Assembly: GCF_001649575.2 (NCBI RefSeq)
Contig: NC_051434.1
Coordinates: forward strand, 11,006,761 to 11,070,760
Direction: 5' to 3'
From: Kryptolebias marmoratus
Taxonomy: Eukaryota; Chordata; Actinopteri; Cyprinodontiformes; Rivulidae
DNA length: 64,000 nt
The notes beneath the pieces were generated by a model. The model was given only the letters and a program-made list of their open reading frames with translations, was not told where the DNA came from and ran no database searches. Both the position numbers and the translations under genes were made by a program. Below, piece by piece: positions 11,834 to 30,289 of this stretch; the stretch's first letter is position 1; each line of letters begins with the position of its first letter.

Positions 11834-14178
11834 CACGAAGAACACATTTTTCTCAGACCTGTATACTAGCAACTAATGTGGTCCACGCCCCAGATGCCAC
11901 TGCAGCTACTAATGCGATGTGTCACCCGTTGTTTAAAACAAGAAAAGATGCCCTGTGTCCCCCTCGCCCCCTCCTCGCTTTGTTTTGTTTTTTCCTTCTT
12001 GCAGTAGCAAAGTCGGTGCCATCTCACTGATGTTTCTTTCTCTGCCTCTTTCATTGTGGTTCTGCTGCTACCTGGTGAAGCCTCCTAACCACTCTGTCTT
12101 ACTTCCTGCCATCCAGCTGGTTGCGTCTATGAATTAATTTGGGTGGTCAGCGATCGCAGATATTAGATGCACGCAGGTCCCATCCACCGTCTTGGCTCCA
12201 ACATGTATATAAGAGTTTCATTTTAAGGAAGTGATCACTTCCTCTTTCTGAAATAGCCTGAGACCTCACTACTGCTTTTTTTTTTTTTTTTTACACTAGT
12301 CTTCTGTTTTTAATCTTTTTGATGACTCAGATGACTATTGTTTACTAGGATATTGTTTAAGTTCTGAACTCATATTCTTGTATATTTCCATGGGCTAAAA
12401 CAGAAAAAAAAGCCTGTTTTTACCTTCGGTCTGCAGCAGCACAAACAGTTCGATAGGGACAATGACTATTTCTTGTGAAACTAAGAAAGACAAAATGCAG
12501 AGTCCCTTTTATCAAAAAGTTTAAATTAATGTGGACTAAAGTCCTCTCGGAGTCTCTCTCTGCCTCCTCGTGACGGACGCTCCTGTCTTTTCTTCACATT
12601 AAACCAGAACTAGCATTAGTGTATGTTCGCTCCCTCCACCTTTGGGCTTCATTCTGGGGCTGTGCCTGCTTGTAGTTTGTCCATCGTGGCATTGTGCAAT
12701 GATTTGCAGTATTACTCTCTGATTTGAGTGTCTGCAAGGACCATTGCAGCACAGCAGCTCCACCCAGCGGAGCGCAGAGTCCTGTAGGGCACACATCAGT
12801 GACCACCCTCTCCATTCGATATACGTTGTGGCCTTTGGTTAAATCTTAGCTCGTTTAGACCATTCCTCGTTCTGATCAAACCGGGGTTTGATGATTTGAT
12901 GATTTCAGTTTATGCAATTACCGTTTTTCCATCGTGTCAGTGTTGCTGGACCGCTGCGGGGTTTGCACAGGGGTTTAAAAAATAAAAAATAAAAAAAGGT
13001 TGTAGTAAATAGGGATGCTGCAATACGTGAGGTCTTTGTCATTTTAATGGAATCATAATAATTTAACACCTTGATTAGAAAAGTGCTTTAGACACATTTA
13101 TGTGTCACCTTTGTTGTAACTTTGCCTGGGCTGGCTGGTGACTGATTTCATCTATAATATTAGTAACATGCACATTAGTGTGTGTGCATGTTTGAACACA
13201 CATTTGCACAATAAAAACACACGTCGACTTCTTCCCTGACACCAAACTTTTTTTTTTTTCACTCAACCTTACCTTAACATCATTGTATATCAGCTACAGT
13301 CTGTTACCTTTTCCTCACCAATGTCGAGCACATACGTGTGTTTTACCCTTGACCCCTATATACATTGTTACACACACACACAGACTTAAATTACATAGAA
13401 TACTTCTAGTCAGTATCTTTTTTTTACTGTCTTACTCATGCCTTGCACTAATAATGCTCATGAATTTATGTTGTCATAATCTCAGTGTGTTATAAATATA
13501 TACATAATATAAATATATAAATAATATACTGTAAATATGGTGTTGCAGTGTAGTCTACTTTTTTATTTTCCTAGTGACAGGACTAATGCTTGCTAAGGAG
13601 TTGTCTAGATAATCATTAGGAAGGAAAAAAAATGTACAGTTGGCAAGAAAAACAGCTACAATCTGGGTTTGGAGTTTTGTTGCTGTCTCCTTTTTCACAC
13701 AAACGGTTAAATTATAATCAGTGGTGGTCTTTATAAATATATGTAGTGTTATTAACAACAAAAAAAATGAGTACATTGCATTTATTTAGATGTCTGTCTT
13801 GTACCCTTTCTCTCAGAAAAGAAAAATGTTTTACCCCAACGTTGGTTTCTTGTTTTGTTTTGGGATTTTTTGTTTCTTTTGGTTTGTTTCCAATTCAAGT
13901 TTTTGTTGCCTTTTTAAAATTTTATTTCCAGACTGGTTCCTGAGGAGCAGGAGATACAAAATAAAAATTTGCCCCGATTGCCTTTTTCAAACACCTGTTA
14001 ACGTTGTCAGTAATGCAGGAAAAATTAGACAGCTAATTAAAAAAATGGAGATCCGAAATTAAATAACACATGATAGGGATGTAATTTTTTTCTTTCTTGT
14101 AAACCCTTCTTTGCAGCAGGACACATTTAAATGCAAGTTTTACAGTACTGTTATGTAATGACCAAATAAACAAATAAA
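11834..14178 (+). other. RAB5A: RAB5A 3' UTR (long, several polyA signals)
   Basis: About 2.3 kb between the RAB5A stop and the KAT2B promoter without any coding match. AATAAA occurs at 13210-13215, 13960-13965, 14165-14170 and 14173-14178. The last pair sits just before the KAT2B CpG-rich start and is the likely distal end, with the earlier ones possibly giving shorter transcripts. T- and A-rich tracts are frequent. The vertebrate gene PP2D1, expected between RAB5A and KAT2B, is not seen. Confidence 0.55.
14165..14178 (+). terminator. Tandem AATAAA, candidate distal RAB5A polyA signal
   Basis: Two AATAAA hexamers 8 bp apart, 2.3 kb after the RAB5A stop and about 370 bp before the KAT2B ATG. 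Confidence 0.5.
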
Positions 14179-14339
14179 TTTGAACATTTATCATTGTAAC
14201 CAGGGAGTTTGTGCGTGCATGTATTTAGTCATATGTTCTCGATATCATATGTAGATGGTCCTCATAAAGCATATTAGTTCAGATTTTGTGGTAATGACAA
14301 ACAATTTCCTAGGTTTGACCTTGAATTTTTGCACCATTT

Positions 14340-14547
14340 GGCTGATTTTTCTGACCTCTCCTCTCCGAGGCGCAGTTGAGGCCCGTGCCGTTTGGAGCCC
14401 CCTAGTGGAGGAAAATGGCGCCACAGCCTGAAATTGAAAATAAGGATGAGCGCCATGTCTGATCCTCCGCTTGTGGAATAGAGCGGACGGCGGAGCGATC
14501 GTTTCCCCGGGGGCCTGCGGTCCCCCTTCGGGTTTCGGGGTGACCTC
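14340..14547 (+). promoter_or_regulatory. KAT2B: KAT2B promoter / 5' UTR, CpG-rich
   Basis: GC and CpG content rises sharply from about 14340 and stays high through exon 1. AAAATGGCGCC near 14412 resembles a YY1-type element seen around TATA-less start sites. No TATA box is obvious. The block lies between the distal RAB5A polyA signals and the KAT2B ATG. Confidence 0.55.
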
Positions 14548-21187
<6,640 letters not shown>

Positions 21188-22300
21188 GACAGGAGGAAGA
21201 AGGGGTTTTTTTTTTTACCCCTCAGAAAGGATGAAAGAGATTGGATCAGAGGTTGGAGTCAACGACGAGAAAAAGCCTACTGCTTGTGGGGTGGGAAGGT
21301 TTCACGAGCAAGGTGCAAATGTGTCTTAAAATCAGCTCTCCTGTGTTTGATGCTGGCCCAGATCCTGATTCAGAACTTCAGATAGTTCCTCTGAAAGATC
21401 GGCCAAGACGAAGAACCGTGAGACCGTGTCTGGTTGTAAACACAACACTTATCCCAGGAGAGAAAAAAGCAACACAGGGTGTCAGACTAATACATGTGAA
21501 AGATCGAGACGGGTTCCGTTATTAGATGCTGAAGGCATCCAAAATGACAGTGAATATTTATCTGGTTTGGCGTTGTCTCCTTTGTTTTCACTCTGCTCTG
21601 CTTGTTTCTGTTGACTCCAAGTAGGGACGACATGAAGGAGCCAAATATTCGTTGGATGAGTTTTGTTTTTGTGTGTTACCTGTGAGGAAAATGAGTTTTT
21701 GTTCAACTCTTTGCTTTTATAAGCATGTACAGCGCCAGTGGGGTCTAAGTTTGTCTGTGATGAGTTCGTCCTGCCAAAAGAGGAATAAGAATTTTAAAAT
21801 TGTAAATATTTTAATAATTTTAAAGCACTTATGCCAACTGTATATTTTTAATATCTACATTTTTCGTCTCCATTAAGCCACAAACAGCAGTTTGACTATC
21901 CAAATGCACTTTTAGTTAACAAAAATGTAGCCTCTTCTTATGTCTAAAAATGAATTACACTGTCAGCTAAAATCTAATTTAATTATCTAGAGTCTATTCT
22001 TATTTATGTGCTGTAATTCAGAAGAGTTATGTTTAGGACAAGGTCTTAATTTATTGTCTTATTTTTGTCCTGCAGATGGAGATTGATAACTTTATACTTT
22101 GGAGAAAAAAACACAAAGATTGTGCAATACTTTGTAGTTTTGCTGTTTTGTAAAAAAAAGTGTTTGTATTTTCCAAACTTTAGAGGGGAAAAAAAAGCAA
22201 CCTTTTGTAATATGTCTGTAAAAATGATCTCATGCTCTTTGTACAATTGTTTTGACATAGATTTAGCCTATTTTATAGACTGAATAAAACAAATGCAAGG
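21188..22300 (+). other. KAT2B: KAT2B 3' UTR
   Basis: About 1.1 kb of AT-rich non-coding sequence following the stop. Short open frames in it match nothing. It ends near the AATAAA at 22283-22288. Confidence 0.65.
22283..22288 (+). terminator. KAT2B polyadenylation signal
   Basis: AATAAA on the plus strand, followed after about 20-30 bases by a GT/T-rich stretch (GGTGTCTGTTGCTTTT), the normal downstream element. Confidence 0.7.
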
Positions 22301-22382
22301 CTGATTTGGTGTCTGTTGCTTTTCTACGAGAAAGAGTATCCCAGCCTTCAGTTATTTAAACTATTTTGGAAAGCGTAAAATG

Positions 22383-22388
22383 TTTATT
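22383..22388 (-). terminator. SGO1 polyadenylation signal
   Basis: AATAAA on the minus strand (plus TTTATT), about 260 bases beyond the SGO1 stop and only 95 bases from the opposing KAT2B signal. Confidence 0.6.
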
Positions 22389-22650
22389 ATCACATACAAA
22401 AGAATACTGAATTAAAGTGACATCACACAACATATGCATATACAGCTCATTATAAACAGCAACATGGGTATTAAAGAAACTTTCCTCTTTGGAAATATTG
22501 CTACATTTAACTGAAGAAAATAGTATCAACAATAGGAAAGAAATGCACAAAATATAAAACTAGTTTCAGTAACTTAAAGACAGAGGTAAAAACAACAACA
22601 AAAAAAAAAAACAACTTGTCAACATCCAACAAATGACCAAAAAGCAACTT

Positions 22651-25600
22651 TCAGCGACATCCAACAAAAGACTCGTTGTATTTCTCAAATGACTGCTGGC
22701 TGCTCACAGACTTCTTGGATTTCTGCTTGAAAACAGGAGAGCGGAGGAACTGCAAGTCTGTGAATTTGTCGCCACGCCGAAGTTTTCTGTTGGGGGAAGA
22801 ATAGAATTGTTGACCAGTCCAGTCTTATACTTGTAGTATAACGCAGGCTCTGAGCGTGAACTTACGCGATTAACGAAGGTTCCTTATAGTCGACTGACGT
22901 GGTGCAGCGCCGCTTGCGAGTAGGACCGGGGGTGGAGCATCGAGCATCTGAGAGACGCGAGCCGCCACAGGAGAAGTTACGATAAGAGGCAGGTTGCAGA
23001 TTGGTCACATCGCACAGACTTAAGCCCCGCCCTGCTGTCCTTACACCACCCCCACCTGCAGAAATGTGAGGAAACGTGCTGAAACAGGATTTGTGTATTT
23101 GCATTCAAAAGTAAACAACTTAGCCCATTCTATAAACCCAAAGAAGTGATAACAGGTTTAAAACACGACCGTCACAGCTGTACACTGACATTGTTGACAA
23201 AAGCTCATTTTCGTACTGACGGTTGATTCTGGAACGTGATTTAGAAGCGGAACAACAAAAATCAACTTACGTGTCTTGCTTGTTTTGAGTCTTTGTGGCG
23301 TTTGGTGGGGTAAAAGAGAAGATGCTTCACATGAATTGTCTCTAAAATTGGACAGGACGTTGTCCAATCTCATCATCTCAGCCTCAACCAGAGGACTGAC
23401 GGAAGGCAAAGAGTCCTGCATCGGCTCATCGTGAGGCTCTGAAACAAACACACATATCCAACTTTTTTTACCATTTGCACCCACTCAACTCTCTACGCAC
23501 AAAGGTCTTATAACATTTCATACAATGACAACCAAAAAATGAGTTTAATTTCATGAAAAACATGCAGTAAGTAAAACAAAAGACAGAGCTTAAACAGAAA
23601 CAAGTATTTAAAAACATCTGCTGAAACAGTCTGACCAAGAAATGAGGTTTTCTGCTGTAAATATTGATCATGGCAAAAACCTCAAGCTAAAAAAGATTTT
23701 CTGTTCTCCGTTCTTGACACGTTTCATTGATAAACATATGAACACAATTATCTACATTGTGTATAAAAGAAAGTTGTCTTTCATCAAGTCTTCTATTGTT
23801 GTTATTGCAGAAAAAGGCAGAGCTAATAAATGAGAATTAAACAGAATGTATTTACTTTGGCAGTTCTCTTGTTTCAGTCTAACAGAGTCAGAGATGTTGG
23901 CGGGGGTAGAATCAGGCGAGTGAAGATTCGTTTTGCCCTTTTCAGACTCTGCCACTTTGGAAACTGACTCTTCATCTCTGAAAACTACAAAATTATACAA
24001 TACAAGCAGTAGATTATTATTACTTATAAAATAAGAAAAAAAAGCTGAAAGGATAAATGTAAAAACTCACCAGAGAACTCCTGACTTGGAGGGACGTTTT
24101 CTTTCCTACTGGCACGTTTTGAGGACTGGCGTCTACGAGTGGTGATCCCTTTGCTCTTGTCTGGAGAAATCTGCCTCCACCTTGTTTTCCGAGGGACATA
24201 AAGGCTGTTGTCTGATTCTGAAGATGATGAGCTGGTTTCACTTGGTATGGAAACAGCAGGTGACGCTTCAGCTTGGGCCTCCTCGTTGATGAGTGCGGCA
24301 GGCTGACTGTCCTCTGCTTTGGCCTTAAACGGCGTGATGTGGACAGCCTCTTCACAGTCAAAGTCAAATGTGTCGTTAAATCCCAGTGATGTGTTGAGCT
24401 GGTTGCTCTGTGATGGAGGCGCCGTTTTGGCCCGTGTGGCTGACCGGTCCCGACTCTTTGAGCGGGCTCTGGGTTTGGGATTCTCCCATGGTTTTTTTAA
24501 CGGGGCACGCTCTGGTTTGCGGCCTCTGTCAGGTTTCCGTGAAGTCGGTTCTGGTTTGGAGCGAGGCTGCTGCTGCCGGGCTTGTTTCCTAGTTGGCTGC
24601 TTTGACTTTTTGGGAGGGGCAGGCTCAGGAGTTGAGTGACATACTTCCTCTGTGTCGCTGAGATCTGCTGCTTCTGGCTCTGCTCCTTGTTGGTTTTGAT
24701 TCAGAGCTCTACTGTCACCACGAATAGGACTTGGTATTCTAGCCCCAAGGCCTGCATCTGGGTCTCCCTCACTCAGCAAGCCAAATTGTCGAAGCCGGTC
24801 AGATCTCCTCCTGCTTTTTCTGTCTGTGTGTCGACGCCTCACACCGACTGTAGATGGTAAGGTAATCTCTTTGTCACAAAACTTTTCATTCCTTTTAGAG
24901 GGTGGAGGATCTATGTGAAAAAGAAAAAAAACAACATAAGTTACAATAAATTAATTCTGGGTTACAATGAATCTAAAATGTTTTAAAATGCTACAAACAA
25001 TACACAACTTCTGTCACATAACAACATGTAAGTCTGATTAACTTACTGTAGTCATAAGAATGACTATTACATAAAACTAGCTGTGATTAAGATAACTTTA
25101 AAGGCCATATTTGCACTAAAAACTTAAGTTTGAATAAAAAAAGTGTTTAATTACACATTTTTTGGAAAGATTTTATCCATATAAGCAATGATACTTTTAA
25201 TCCTGACAATATAGCTTATTACATGCATAAGAAAGCTATTTACATTTGACCAAAGCCCACCTAGTTTGAGCCTCACAGTTCATCTTGATTAATTAGAGCC
25301 ATTATAACTAGGTGCATAAAAACATCCCTGTGCATGTACAACCAATCAGAACACCTATTATTTATATATGATATATAAACACTGTGATTGAAATGACCCC
25401 AACAGAACCAGGTGGAAATATGAACAAGACACCTAAACAATTCTGTATTTCAGCTTATTTTAGACCTTTGTAAGTAGAAACTATGGAACACTGGTAATCA
25501 ATCAGGAGAAAATACCTGCACAAATTGGCAAAGCTTCACTCAGACTGGGCTCATCGACTTTCTGGCTGCTTCTTCTGTAAATTGGAAGGTGAAAAACGTT

Positions 25601-26375
25601 GATAGTTACCATAATATATAAAATACAAACATGTTTTCTTTAGACTACTCATTTTTGAAACTCACCTTGCTGACTCCAGATGGTTCTGGGTTTCCACAAG
25701 GATGTCTGCAGGCTTAGTCTAGATCAGTGCAGAAAGAAATGCAACAAAATACAAGGTTTACAAAGTTATCTAGACATTTGACTTCAAGGCTCAACACTTA
25801 TTTAGACTAGAACAATCTTAACTATTAGTCTTGGAGAGTAAACGAGTAATATATCTTAGCGTATACCTGTGAAGCACTAGCTGCCAGAGCTTCCTGCTCC
25901 TTCAGCTTCCTCTTCAAGAGAAGCAGGTGAAGGAACAGGGCTTGCTGCTCCCTCTTCAGCTGCAGGATCACTGCACTGGCCTGCCTCACTTTCTCCTTCT
26001 CAGCTTGAAGGGCCACAGCCAGCACTTTGTTGTTCAGCTGTACACCCTTGAGGATGGTGTGTGCAGAATTAGACCCTGGGAGGAAGTTTAGGAAGGACAG
26101 CATTTGCCTTTAGCCATAATCCATCACTCCTGCATACCAGCTGCCTGAAAGATCTACATGCGTCATCTAAAAATATACAAGAACAAATGCACCACAAAGG
26201 TTCTGAACCCAAATGAGCTGGAGCGCTTACCAGTGTTTTTGTTCATCATTCTTGGCCGTCTCACGCTCGGATTTGCGGCGCTGGCCAGCCGTTTAATCCT
26301 CTTCTCCTTCATCCTCTCCTTGATGTCCTCCAGACTCTGCTGGAAGGACTTTTTCTGGGCCCGTTCTTTAGCCAT
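22651..26375 (-). CDS. SGO1: Shugoshin 1, protector of centromeric cohesin
   Basis: Recruits PP2A-B56 to centromeres and shields cohesin until anaphase. Nine exons on the minus strand: 26231-26375, 25867-26075, 25666-25718, 25516-25574, 24071-24910, 23856-23984, 23271-23438, 22866-23055, 22651-22786; 1929 bases, 642 residues (human about 561). The start [19 protein letters not shown] is the shugoshin N-terminus. A coiled coil follows (about 60-105, rich in L, K, E), the PP2A-binding part. The middle is basic and disordered. [16 protein letters not shown] keeps an aromatic-x-Phe motif (337-339) and a Thr-Pro site (Thr348), corresponding to the cohesin-binding stretch of human SGO1. A KEN box is at 425-427. 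The C-terminal SGO motif (about 583-618, [20 protein letters not shown]) binds H2A phosphorylated at the centromere. Exon 6 has three nearby acceptors; the upstream in-frame one was chosen. Confidence 0.94.
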
Positions 26376-26800
26376 GGCTCGGGGTCTGTGTTCACTATCA
26401 CAGAAAACACTATTACCTAGGTGTTCAGCAGCGTGAAGTAAGGACACACGTCGTTGTAACGCTAAACGACGACGCTAACGTGCTGCTAGCTCACAAGCTA
26501 AGTTAGCAAACGTTACCGTTTGACGAGACCCTTGGCTACTTTTAGCAACAGGAACCGACATTTTAATTATGAAAACGAAGCAAACCTAAACCTACCAGAG
26601 ACTTGTTTATCACGAGAGCTGTAGTTTGAACGTTTTCAGAACAAAAATGCTGGAAATTAGGCAGCAAAACAATTCATTTCCTCACAGCTTATCCGTCTTC
26701 AGTTATTTGATGTTCGAATTGGGAGCCGCGACTGCTGATTGGTGGAATCGGGTGATGACGTCACTTCCTTCGAGTGTAAAAACTGTTTTGCTCGCCAGAT
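26376..26800 (-). promoter_or_regulatory. SGO1: SGO1 promoter and 5' UTR
   Basis: Read on the minus strand, the region holds a palindromic CRE (TGACGTCA, 26756-26763) joined to an ETS-like GGAAG, then a CCAAT box (26738-26742), then TTCGAA at 26713-26718, which matches a CHR element. A CCAAT box upstream of a CHR is the arrangement of G2/M genes controlled by NF-Y and the DREAM/MuvB complexes, which fits shugoshin. CpGs are frequent at 26450-26540. The exact start site is not visible. Confidence 0.5.
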
Positions 26801-27067
26801 GGCGCTAATGTACAGAAAACTACACCATGTTCTTCCTGAGGAGCTGTGAACTGTTTGCTATTCCTTCTTCGTTTTATCCTTTGGGTCCAAACAGCACATA
26901 TTACCACAGCACTACAATTATCTAATTATAACTCTTGGCGTCTCAATCAGTCCTCTTTCACCCTTCTCCTGCCTGTCAACTGGAAACAAACAAAACACAC
27001 TGGAGATGTGTACCTCTAGGAAATGAAGGCCTAATAAACTCAAAGACTGTAGTCTATGAGTGAACAT

Positions 27068-27106
27068 CTAATTTCTGTCGAGCTCATGCAGCTCGACTGA
27101 AATTAG
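27068..27106. repeat. Near-perfect inverted repeat (17-bp arms, 5-nt loop)
   Basis: Left arm CTAATTTCTGTCGAGCT, loop CATGC, right arm AGCTCGACTGAAATTAG. The arms pair at 16 of 17 positions. No coding context; it could form a stable hairpin in RNA or a cruciform in DNA. Confidence 0.85.
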
Positions 27107-29161
27107 TATTTATAATTGACCTCTGTAGATAAGAGTTTGTGCTGTAAAGCGCTGTGCAGCGTGTGGATGGAGCTGATAACTGTGTTAATCTCACTGACGA
27201 GCAGAGTTTTCAGTCATGTTCCTTGAGATTCCTCTGAATCTCTCAAGACTTGTTCAAGCCAAGATTTCACTTCAGCTAAGAAGTTAATTAACTTCTAATT
27301 TCTGACACTTTTCTTAAGTGTCTGCATTCCTACCCTCTTGCTTTTGACACTGGGCCTGAACAAACACCCACGTGCGTTTACACAGCTGTCTCTATTAAAG
27401 CCACCTTGCATTCATAAGCACACATTAATACCCTCCTACGCCTTAGCTCAGTAAATGTTCCATAAATACTGGAATGCTTTATGATACATAAAGACCAATG
27501 ATTTCATTTACATTAAAAGTCAAACAAGACAGAACTTGCTTTTGGCAGGGTACAAGGAAGAAATTAGCACCATTCCTGCAGGACACAGCGAACAGCATCC
27601 CTTTGGATGCTCTGGCAATGAGTATCCAACAAAGTGTCCATACAAACCAAGTGATTGACACTGGAACATTTTACTGCACTTAAAAAGCTATGTTTTTACT
27701 TGTGTAAACAAAAGGGCTCTATCCCTGACTAAAACTTTGGTTTAAAAAAAATTGTAATTAATCAAACATAATTCATCATCCTGAAAAGAACAGATGAATA
27801 ATTATTTGGTAACAGAAATTATATTAAAAAATAACAGTTACAGTTATTTAAGAAAATCTCTTTATTGACAGAAGTGTACTATAAAAATAAAAAGCTGAGC
27901 GCCTTGGAAAAGGGACTGAAGAATGTGGAATTTTAATACAAATGTTAACTGACAACCAGAATTTTATTACATTTTACGTTTCATTTCTTCTCATTTTATT
28001 TTGGGGCATGCAGCTCTGGGATGTAATGGTCGTCGCCTTGAAAGTTCCCGGAGTTTGCATGTTCTCCCTGAACCTGCTCACGTCTTCTGCCAGTTTCGTT
28101 TCCAATCCTCTTCCTTTCCTCTGCCCAAAACAGAAGGAACTTTCACGCGCCGTCATGAAAAACTACGAAGCATACAACATATGAAATAGATGGCTAAATG
28201 AGAGTGGGAATTAGATCTCGCGGGTGGATTTCTTCCCAGTATGTACCTGAAACATTACAACAGACAATAAAGTCATCGTACAAGCTGGGTGAAGGATTTT
28301 GTTGAAGCTCGAGCGTCGCCGGTGTCACCCAGTGAAAACAAATGACTTCAGCAGGGTGTCTCAGCTGTGAAACAAACCTGCACACTCAGGCTGCACCCTG
28401 AAGAGCAGCAAATGAACAATTCTGTCTCTGCAGAGTTTGATGCTTTCTATGCATTTTCACAGTATTTCCACAAAGCTCACTTGAAGACTTGGAGCACTTA
28501 AGTTATATTAAGACTAAAAAAAAAAAAGATAAATTACAACGTGTGTGATTTCAGCAACAGGTGTGCCATTTTCGAGAGGGTTCAAGAAGTAAGTGAGCAT
28601 TTTGTTACAAAGTGGCCTTACAGACTTGTAATGACTCACTGTTTTAACAATAACATCACTTGTGTTTACGTAAAAGGTAATATCCTTGCTAACAGCCAGA
28701 AAATGTTACAGCTGTTCCTTCACAGCAGGGAAATACCGAGTGGTGTGTGTGTGTGTGTTTTGCGAGTCAATTTTTGAAGAGCAAAAGAAAAAGACAGAGA
28801 AGGAGGGAGAGGCACTTATAAAGTCAGGCAGACAGACAGCCAGAGGGACTCCTTGGGTTTTTGCTTCAGCTTGCTTTAATGGACAAATCCATCACACAGT
28901 CATTTCATGCCACCTCTTACTATCCACACGTCAGCTGCCTGGAGAAAAACTTATTATCACACGTACAAGAAATGAAGGTGTTCATTAAAAAAGAAGTAAC
29001 ACGAGTTCTGTGGCAGTGTGAAACAAAATGGCGAAACAAGAATAAAAGAACAAGCTGACGATGAACTTTAAATCAGATGAATACTTTTTTTATACAGTAG
29101 AAATATTCAAATGTGTTCAGCTGCTGATATGATGAAATTATAAAAGTGATAAATGAAACTA

Positions 29162-29370
29162 GCGTTCCATGAAGGAATGCACATTGCCTTCAACCTTGTA
29201 AACAATTTAAACAAGAATCTTGTGCAATTTGTCAGCACTCAGAGTATGTGATGTGATGTGACTTTCAGCCACTACCGCACCAAATTTTAGCTCTATATCT
29301 GCAAATATTGACTGAGTTTTAGCTATTTTTGTGCTTGCTAAAGACAAAAGACCAGACTGACAAGCGGGTA
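29162..29370 (+). mobile_element. Dispersed repeat family A, copy 1 (partial)
   Basis: Starts with the imperfect palindrome GCGTTCCATGAAGGAATGC and shares the AAGGAATGCA-ATTGCCTT start and the later TTTAGCTCTATATCTGCAAA segment with the copy at 59016. Non-coding, probably a non-autonomous DNA element. Confidence 0.6.
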
Positions 29371-29389
29371 GTCCAAGCGAGGCTACAAC

Positions 29390-29930
29390 CCAATTTGCAT
29401 TAAGGGGTTATTTAGGCAGAAATATGATAATATTCCTGCCTGCACTGATAGTGCTACAGCTAGCTGCTGCTAGCAAATAACCATAGGATTCCATGTAAAT
29501 AACTATGTAATGCGAAACTAACCATGATGCAAATGTTTATGAAATAGGAATATCATCAATCACTATGAGACTTTAAATTGGAATATTTTTAACACAAAAG
29601 CAAAGCACTTTGCTTTTAGTCACACTTGAATTAGCTGTTAGCTTGTCAATCTGATCAAAACTGAACTCAGTTTCTACAAAATTAAGCTTTCTATAACAGA
29701 AAACATGATAATTGTTTGCAATATTTGCACAGAACGCCACTTCAAAAAAGACTAAGCTTTAGCTTTAATCTGTGTCCAAGCCAATATTTAGAAAAACACA
29801 CTCCTGTCCAGTCTGAGTGGCCAAAAAAATGATCATCTGCTTCTGCTACCAGATGAAAAGAATTAACTTTAATCTGCGTTCTCGCCTCTGTTGGGGCCTA
29901 AAACACACACGCTTCTGCTTTTTATTATGG
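29390..29930 (+). mobile_element. Dispersed repeat family B, copy 1 (internal part)
   Basis: ATATGATAATATTCCTGC and CCATGTAAATAACTATGTAA-TGCGAAACTAA align with 61685-61780 in the better preserved copy. The ends are eroded. Confidence 0.5.
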
Positions 29931-30289
29931 AAAATGTGCAAATGGTGCCATACTAACAATTTGTGGTAATGGAATCATAACACTGACTGTGTAGTCAAGC
30001 CTCACACACAAATCCGGGACCAAAAAAGTCCAGTAACTCTGATTATTGCTTGTTTTATAGGCCTTATATCAACAGGAAAGTTCGGTGTGGATTATTGAGC
30101 AACTCCTATCATGATTTTCAGGTTAGTTTACCGGAGCGAAGAAATCAAGTTATTCTACTAAACAATGTCAATGTAACACAAAAAGCCCATTAAAATAAAT
30201 CAGGTTTTGTAAGAATTACCTCGTTCTATAATGTATTATAACAGAGTGATGGCACCTTTTATTTCAGTTTAAGTGGATAGTCAATACGA

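Noticed and set aside
23978..23979. CAG acceptor at SGO1 exon 6 as the main site
   Set aside because: It shifts the frame and removes the C-terminal SGO motif; the upstream TAG and downstream GAG both keep the frame.
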